Source: Dryomyza anilis (Eukaryota; Arthropoda; Insecta; Diptera; Dryomyzidae). From it: a DNA stretch of 64,000 bases. The position numbers and the translations under genes are program-made. The stretch lies in assembly GCA_951804985.1 (NCBI GenBank), contig OX638131.1, positions 104,800,464-104,864,463 on the forward strand. Direction: 5' to 3'. Positions 57,001 through 64,000 of the stretch are shown here, in pieces. The notes beneath the pieces were generated by a model. It did not search any database and was not told the origin of the DNA. It was given only the letters and a program-made list of their open reading frames with translations. Each line of letters opens with the position of its first letter. Positions within the stretch are counted from its first letter, which is position 1.

Positions 57001-60000
57001 AGAATTTTTACTGTAAAACTGAATTTTTACTGTAAAACTGAATTTTTACTGTAGAACTGAATTTTTACTGTAAAACTGAATTTTTACTGTAAAACTGAAT
57101 TTTTACTGTAAAACTGAATTTTTACTGTAAAACTGAATTTTTACTGTAAAACTGAATTTTTACTGTAAAACTGAATTTTTACTGTAAAACTGAATTTTTA
57201 CTGTAAAACTGAATTTTTACGGTAAAACTGAATTTTTACTGTAAAACTGAATTTTTTACTGTAAAACTGAATTTTTACTGTAAAACGGAATTTTTACTGT
57301 AAAACGGAATTTTTACTGTAAAACGGAATTTTTACTGTAAAACGGAATTTTTACTGTAAAACTGAAATTTGACTGTAAAACTTAATTTATACTGTAAAAC
57401 TGAATTTTTACTGGAAATCTGAATTTTTACTGTAAAACTGAATTTTTACTGTAGAACTGAATTTTTACTGTAAAACTGAATTTTTACTGTAAAACTGAAA
57501 TTTTACTGTAAAACTGAATTTTTACTCTAAAACTGAAATTTTACTGTAATACTGAATTTTTACTGTACAACTGAATTTTTACTGTAAAACTGAATTTTTA
57601 CTGTAAAACTGAATTTTTATTGTAAAACGGAAATTTTACTGTAAAACTGAAATTTTACTGTAAAGCTGAATTTTTACTGTAAAACTGAAATTTTACTTTA
57701 AAACACAATTTCTACTGTAGAACTGAATTTTTACTGTAAAACTGAAATTTTACTGTAAAACTGAAATTTTACTGTAAAACTGAAATTTTACTGTAAAACT
57801 GAAATTTTACTGTAAAAGTGAAATTTTACTGTAAAACTGAAATTTTACTGTAAAACTGAAATTTTACTGTAAAACTGAAATTTTACTGTAAAACTGAAAT
57901 TTTACTGTAAAACTGAAATTTTACTGTAAAACTGAAATTTTACTGTAAAACTGAAATTTTACTGTAAAACTGAAATTTTACTGTAAAACTGAAATTTTAC
58001 TGTAAAACTGAAATTTTACTGTAAAACTGAAATTTTACTGTAAAACTGAAATTTTACTGTAAAACTGAAATTTTACGTAAAACTGAAATTTTACTGTAAA
58101 ACTGAAATTTTACTGTAAAACTGAAATTTTACTGTAAAACTGAAATTTTACTGTAAAACTGAAATGTTACTGTAAAACTGAAATTTTACTGTAAAACTGA
58201 AATTTTACTGTAAAACTGAAATTTTACTGTAAAACTGAAATTTTACTGTAAAACTGAATTTTTACTGTAAAACTGAATTTTTACTGTAAAACTGAATTTT
58301 TACTGTAAAACTGAAATTTTACTATTAAACTGAATTTTTACTGTAAAACAGAATTTTTACTGTAAAACTGAATTTTTACTGTAAAACTGAATTTTTACTG
58401 TAGAACTGAATTTTTACTGTAAAACTGAATTTTTACTGTAAAACTGAATTTTTACTGTAAAACTGAATTTTTACTGTAAAACTGAATTTTTACTGTAAAA
58501 CTGAATTTTTACTGTAAAACTGAATTTTTACTGTAAAACTGAATTTTTACTGTAAAACTGAATTTTTACGGTAAAACTGAATTTTTACTGTAAAACTGAA
58601 TTTTTTACTGTAAAACTGAATTTTTACTGTAAAACGGAATTTTTACTGTAAAACGGAATTTTTACTGTAAAACGGAATTTTTACTGTAAAACGGAATTTT
58701 TACTGTAAAACGGAATTTTTACTGTAAAACTGAAATTTGACTGTAAAACTTAATTTATACTGTAAAACTGAATTTTTACTGGAAATCTGAATTTTTACTG
58801 TAAAACTGAATTTTTACTGTAGAACTGAATTTTTACTGTAAAACTGAATTTTTACTGTAAAACTGAAATTTTACTGTAAAACTGAATTTTTACTCTAAAA
58901 CTGAAATTTTACTGTAATACTGAATTTTTACTGTACAACTGAATTTTTACTGTAAAACTGAATTTTTACTGTAAAACTGAATTTTTATTGTAAAACGGAA
59001 ATTTTACTGTAAAACTGAAATTTTACTGTAAAGCTGAATTTTTACTGTAAAACTGAAATTTTACTTTAAAACACAATTTCTACTGTAGAACTGAATTTTT
59101 ACTGTAAAACTGAAATTTTACTGTAAAACTGAAATTTTACTGTAAAACTGAAATTTTACTGTAAAACTGAAATTTTACTGTAAAACTGAAATTTTACTGT
59201 AAAACTGAAATTTTACTGTAAAACTGAAATTTTACTGTAAAACTGAAATTTTACTGTAAAACTGAAATTTTACTGTAAAACTGAAATTTTACTGTAAAAC
59301 TGAAATTTTACTGTAAAACTGAAATTTTACTGTAAAACTGAAATTTTACTGTAAAACTGAAATTTTACTGTAAAACTGAAATTTTACTGTAAAACTGAAA
59401 TTTTACTGTAAAACTGAAATTTTACTGTAAAACTGAAATTTTACTGTAAAACTGAAATTTTACTGTAAAACTGAAATTTTACTGTAAAACTGAAATTTTA
59501 CTGTAAAACTGAAATTTTACTGTAAAACTGAAATTTTACTGTAAAACTGAAATGTTACTGTAAAACTGAAATTTTACTGTAAAACTGAAATTTTACTGTA
59601 AAACTGAAATTTTACTGTAAAACTGAAATTTTACTGTAAAACTGAATTTTTACTGTAAAACTGAATTTTTACTGTAAAACTGAATTTTTACTGTAAAACT
59701 GAAATTTTACTATTAAACTGAATTTTTACTGTAAAACTGAATTTTTACTGTAAAACTGAATTTTTACTGTAAAACTGAATTTTTACTGTAGAACTGAATT
59801 TTTACTGTAAAACTGAATTTTTACTGTAAAACTGAATTTTTACTGTAAAACTGAATTTTTACTGTAAAACTGAATTTTTACTGTAAAACTGAATTTTTAC
59901 TGTAAAACTGAATTTTTACTGTAAAACTGAATTTTTACTGTAAAACTGAATTTTTACTGTAAAACTGAATTTTTACGGTAAAATTGAATTTTTACTGTAA

Positions 60001-60720
60001 AACTGAATTTTTTACTGTAAAACTGAATTTTTACTGTAAAACGGAATTTTTACTGTAAAACGGAATTTTTACTGTAAAACGGAATTTTTACTGTAAAACG
60101 GAATTTTTACTGTAAAACGGAATTTTTACTGTAAAACTGAAATTTGACTGTAAAACTTAATTTATACTGTAAAACTGAATTTTTACTGGAAATCTGAATT
60201 TTTACTGTAAAACTGAATTTTTACTGTAGAACTGAATTTTTACTGTAAAACTGAATTTTTACTGTAAAACTGAATTTTTACTGTAAAACGGAATTTTTAC
60301 TGTAAAACTGAAATTTTACTGTAAAACTGAATTTTTACTCTAAAACTGAAATTTTACTGTAATACTGAATTTTTACTGTAAAACTGAATTTTTAGTCTAA
60401 AACTGAAATTTTACTGTAAATCTGAATTTTTACTCTAAAACGGAATTTTTACTGTAAAACGGTATTTTTACTGTAAAACTTAATTTTTACTGTAAAACTG
60501 AATTTTTACTGTAAAACAGAATTTTTACTGTAAAACGGAATTTTTACTGTAAAACGGAATTTTTACTGTAAAACGGAATTTTTACTGTAAAACGGAATTT
60601 TTACTGTAAAACTGAAATTTTACTGTAAAACTGAAATTTTACTGTAAAACTGAATTTTTACTGTAAAACTGTAATTTTTACTGTAGAACTGAATTTTTAC
60701 TGTTAAAAAAAAATGTTTAC
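54071..60720 (+). repeat. 6.6-kb 19-bp satellite with 1.35-kb higher-order repeat (ACTGTAAAACTGAATTTTT)
   Basis: About 345 units of ACTGTAAAACTGAATTTTT, 16/19 identical to the monomer at 5475-7200. Three subtypes form blocks: GAAATTTT, GAATTTTT and CGGAATTTTT. A landmark unit (AAACACAATTTCTACTGTAG) lies at 55,001, 56,351, 57,701 and 59,069, giving higher-order units of 1,350, 1,350 and 1,368 bp (71, 71 and 72 monomers, one of them 20 bases long). The CGGAATTTTT block grows from four to five copies in the later units. Both edges (54,071-54,500; 60,400-60,720) are diverged. Confidence 0.97.
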
Positions 60721-61320
60721 TGACAAATTAAAGTTTTTACTGTGAAATTATTTTTTACTGCAAAATTTATTTTTTAATAATATTTTAAAAATTATTTTAT
60801 TTTTGTTTTCAATTAGAAAATTTTGAATTGCCATTCAATAAAACCGCTCTCACTTCATTCAACGCAACTCATTGGCCCCTGCTGCCTCCTGCTGCGTTTA
60901 AACAAAATTCACAGGCGTCGGCATCACTCGCCGCTATAATCAAAGTTAATTGTTTGCCATAAAAATTATGACAAATGTTCACAATTTATAAAATTCATAT
61001 TTCATTTTGTAGCCGCCACTGTTCCGTTCTCGCTCACACCTCTCTCTTACGCCTGACTCTGTGCTGTCATTTGCATTGAGAGCGCGCGATGGCGGATGTA
61101 TGAAAAATTGCATCAACTGACAGTTGATAATTTATGGAATCGAGTAGGGTGTATTGTTGTTTTTATAGTTTTGTTTTTAATTTTTTTATTTATTATTTTT
61201 GCCAATTTTTATAGAGGTCTGATGTGGTGTTATTGAAAATTAATTGCTTGTAAAAATTGAGCTAGTATTGCGCGCGTAGACTTTATGATAAATAGACATT
61301 CGGGAAATATTTAAATGTTG
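60721..61320. other. Non-coding island
   Basis: 60,830-61,160 is complex and less AT-rich (GGCCCCTGCTGCCTCCTGCT; GTTCCGTTCTCGCTCACACC; GAGAGCGCGCGATGGCGG), with GCTGTCATTT (61,062) and ACTGACAGTTGA (61,116). I see no reading frame of note. It may be regulatory; nothing proves it. Confidence 0.4.
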
Positions 61321-62205
61321 ACACACAGAGAGAATTTTTTGTCAGAAATCATATCAATTTAAATCATTTGAGTGATATTTGAAATTTTAATTTTGTGTGA
61401 TAATTTTAATTTTGTGTGAAAATTTTAATTTTTAGCGAAAATTTGAATTCTGAGTGATCATTTTAATTTTGAGTGAAAATGTAAATTATAAGTAAAAATA
61501 AAAAATTTAATTGCTAATTTTAATTTAGAGTACAAATTTAAATTTTGAGTGATACTTTTAATTTTGAGTGATAATTTTAATTGTCAGTCAAAAATTTAAA
61601 TTTTGAGTGAAAATTTAAATTTTGAGTGATAATTTTAATTTTGAGTGATTATATTAATTTTGAGTGATATTTGAAATTTGAGTGATAATTTTAATTTTGA
61701 GTGATAAAATTAATATTGAGTAAAAATTTTAATTTGGAGGGCAAATTTAAATTTTAAGTCAAAATTTAAATTTTGAGTGATAATTTTAATTTTGAGTGAA
61801 AATTTAAAGTTTGAGTCACAATTTTTATTTTGAGTGAAAATATTAATTTTGAGTGATATTTGAAAATTTGAGTGAAATTTTGTGTGAAATTAAATTTTTG
61901 AGTGATAATTTTAATTTTGAGTGATAAAAATATCACATTGTCATTGATAATTTTTATTTTAAGTGATAATTTTAATTTTGAGTGATAATTTTAATTTTAA
62001 GTGATAATTTTAATTTTGAGTGATAATATTAATTTTGAGTGATATTTGGAATTTTGAGTGATAATTTTGAATGAAAATTTTAATTTGGAGGGCAAATTTA
62101 AAATATAAGTAAAAATTTAAATTTTGAGTGATAATTTAAATTTTGGGTGATAATTTTAATTTTAAGTGATATTTTTAATTTTGAGTAAAAATGTCTCTCT
62201 GTTCA
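61321..62205 (+). repeat. 19-bp array (AGTGATAATTTTAATTTTG) bounded by short inverted ends
   Basis: Units of AGTGATAATTTTAATTTTG, 15/19 identical to the 5475-7200 monomer, mixed with AGTGAAAATTTAAATTTTG forms. The array is bounded by ACACAGAGAGAATTTTTT (61,323-61,340) on the left and AAAAATGTCTCTCTGT (62,187-62,202) on the right. ACAGAGAGA is an exact 9-bp inverted match, so array and ends may together be one MITE-like element that contains a minisatellite. Unit edges are worn. Confidence 0.8.
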
Positions 62206-62990
62206 TTTTAAAATAAAATGTTCTTTAAATATTTTTGTTATTTTTCTCTCAGTGCACTATGTGCGCTAACTGGCTACATTTTATGCCATCATAAATAATA
62301 AAAATGTTTGTGCCACAGTCCGGGGGTCGAGCGGTATCTCCCACACCCCTTTCGCCCCAGTTCAGAGCGTTGCTATGATGACGACGACAACATGCGGCAT
62401 CACAGCGGCGACAACATCACTGGCAACAGCAAGAGCAGCAACAGCAGCAGCTGTTATGGCCTTTAAAGCGGAGGCGTTTTTACTTTATCTCGTGGCAAAT
62501 AATGGCAACAAAAAAATAAAATTTAAAAAAAAGAAGAAGAAAAAACTGTTATATGTAGTATGGAAAATTTATTGCGCGCCAAATTTGAATTTATTATGGC
62601 AACACACACAACAGGCCTGCTGTGGCAGCGCAACACTAGCAACTGACAACAACAACAACAGCCACGACAGCAATGAGAGCAACAGCAACAATGGACATCC
62701 GACAATGGACGGACGTACAGACAAACAGCCAGCAACTTTCCACCAAGACTATTGCAATTTTGCAGCAATAAATTATTTTTATTTTATGATTTATTGTTGC
62801 CCATTATTGTTGTCGGTTTTTCTTCTATGCCTTCACTTTAGTGCTTGCTGCTCAATTAAAATGCACTTCCTTCGTGCTTGATTCTAAGGCTATCTCACTA
62901 TCGCTGATTCGCTTGATTTCGAATATTTGAAAAGTCGTTAAATTTGAATAGTTGAATGATTTGTATTGGAAATGTATTTTGGCAATTTCA
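62206..62990. other. Non-coding island with an unsupported 168-codon frame
   Basis: 62,310-62,880 is complex and GC-richer at its start (GTCCGGGGGTCGAGCGG). One plus frame, 62,375-62,881, runs 168 codons. Its translation is Thr/Ala-rich, then Lys-rich (residues about 45-57), then Asn/Ser-rich, then hydrophobic with Cys. This follows CAA/GCA triplets, an A-run and T-rich DNA in turn. It has no domain I recognise and no homology that I know. I do not call it a gene, although it is the longest frame outside the tandem arrays. An overlapping 81-codon minus frame is equally unsupported. Confidence 0.4.
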
Positions 62991-63790
62991 GTTAAAATTT
63001 GTAAGAATTTGGTTTTCAGCAAAATTTTGAGTGAAATTATAAGTGGACATTTTAATTTAGGGGGTGCGTTTTAAAATTTCAGCGAACATTTAATTTTTAG
63101 ACAAAATTTAGTTTTGAGTGAATTTTTAAATTTGAGTGAATTTTCAAATTTGAGTAATTTTTGAAGTTTGAGTAAATTTTTTAATTTTGAGTAAATTTTT
63201 AAATTTTGCGTAAGTTTTTAATTTTTAGTGAAAATTTCTATTTTGAGTGATAATTTTAATTTTGAGTGAAAATTTGAATTATTAGTGGAAAAATTAATTT
63301 TGAGTGAAAATTTAAATTTTGAGTGAAAATTTCAATTTTGAGTGAAAATTTCGATGTTGAGTGAAAATTTGAATTATTAGTGAAAAATTAAAGTATTAAG
63401 CGAATTTTTTTATTAAGAGTAAAATTTTCGTAAAATTTTAATAAACGTTTTAATTATGAGGAAATATTTTAATTTCTAATGAACATTTTTAATTTGGAGT
63501 GTAAATTTATATTTTTTGTGTAAACTAAAATTTTAAGTGAAATTTAAAATTGCGAAAAAAGTTGAATTTACTATATTTAATGATATTTTCAATGTTCAGT
63601 ATTAATTTTATTTTTAGTGTATTTTTTAAAATTTGAGTGACCATTTTCACTTTGAGTAAAAAATTTTAATTTTGAGTGAAAAGTTGAATTTTCTATGTTT
63701 TTTTTTTAAATTTTGAGTGACATTTTAATTTTCAGATATTTTTTTAATTTTTAAAATTTAAATGTTGAGTGAAAAGTGAAATTAAAAGTT
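62991..63790 (+). repeat. 19-bp array, third subtype (TTTGAGTGAAAATTTAAAT)
   Basis: Diverged units of TTTGAGTGAAAATTTAAAT with a 19-bp period, cleanest at 63,225-63,390, with single-base indels and many substitutions elsewhere. It is the same subfamily as 61.4-62.2 kb, in the same orientation, separated by the island at 62.2-62.9 kb. Confidence 0.85.
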
Positions 63791-64000
63791 ATTTGTATTT
63801 AACTAAATTTTGAATAATATCCAAATTTCAAACGACAGCGTGTATTTTCGCATAATACTTTTCTGAGTTGTGTACAACTAACGACTTTATTTCATCTGGA
63901 TTTTATTATAGCCGTTCATTGCAATTTACGCCTTATGTCGTGTGTATTGTTGCCAAAATATATGGTGAAATATTTTTATTTCTTTCTATTATATATTTTT
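63791..64000. other. AT-rich end of window
   Basis: Unique AT-rich DNA with some complexity at 63,830-63,960 (AACGACAGCG, ACGCCTTATGTCGTG). I see no gene or repeat. Confidence 0.4.

Noticed and set aside
62375..62881. Possible 168-residue protein
   Set aside because: Composition follows triplet-rich, A-rich and T-rich DNA in turn. No domain, no flanking gene structure, and an overlapping minus frame of similar quality.

Overview
The window looks like nuclear DNA of a higher fly (Diptera, probably a muscoid or tephritid relative). Three things point that way: a mini-me/DINE-1-like element with a GTCY microsatellite (1743-3480), short TA-flanked and fold-back MITEs, and very AT-rich spacer DNA peppered with CAACAAC, TGGCAAC and TGACAG words. 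The species call is inference. I find no convincing protein-coding gene, no rRNA and no functional tRNA gene in 64 kb. Every long reading frame is either a translation of a tandem repeat or a short chance frame. The best reading is a gene desert or the inside of a very long intron.

Layout. 1-5.4 kb: AT-rich DNA with a CCGGACGGG motif cluster, then a mini-me-like element split by a nested inverted-repeat element. 5.47-7.2 kb: 19-bp satellite array. 9-10.3 kb: 20-bp repeats and a possible MITE. 11.0-11.3 and 12.06-12.44 kb: two more 19-bp arrays. 13.52-21.83 kb: an 8.3-kb array of the 7-mer TTTATAC in which I see no variant. 25.0-26.3 kb: 16-bp hairpin-like repeat, followed directly by an inverted 19-bp array to 27.0 kb. 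29.2-30.3 kb: 17-bp and 20-bp repeats. 31.2-35.2 kb: 4 kb of a 10-bp A-tract repeat. 36.1-37.1 kb: 9-bp repeat. 38.1 kb: a tRNA-derived SINE-like element. 39.7-41.8 kb: 15-bp repeat, fold-back MITE and A-rich low-complexity DNA. 43.7-45.9 kb: scattered TATCACT repeats. 47.7-49.6 kb: an 11/22-bp array with a 497-bp higher-order repeat. 50.9-52.5 kb: two related MITEs and a 57-bp minisatellite. 54.07-60.72 kb: a 19-bp satellite with a 1.35-kb higher-order repeat. 61.3-63.8 kb: two further 19-bp arrays.

Between the arrays lie short, more complex islands (around 11.4, 13.2, 22.5, 24.5, 27.7, 28.7, 30.7, 35.7, 39, 42.5, 46.3, 47.2, 50.4, 52.9, 53.8, 61.0 and 62.5 kb). They share TGACAG/CTGTCA, TGGCAAC and GACN/GTCN words and may hold regulatory DNA.

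The most notable structure is that at least six separate arrays use one 19-bp monomer design (AGTGAAAAATTGAATTTTT and its variants), in both orientations and several sequence subfamilies. Also notable are the long 7-mer array, the helically phased A-tract array with a 77-bp cassette copied through it, and the 1.35-kb higher-order repeat. About half of the window is tandem repeat. All calls were made by eye; no alignment or database search was run.
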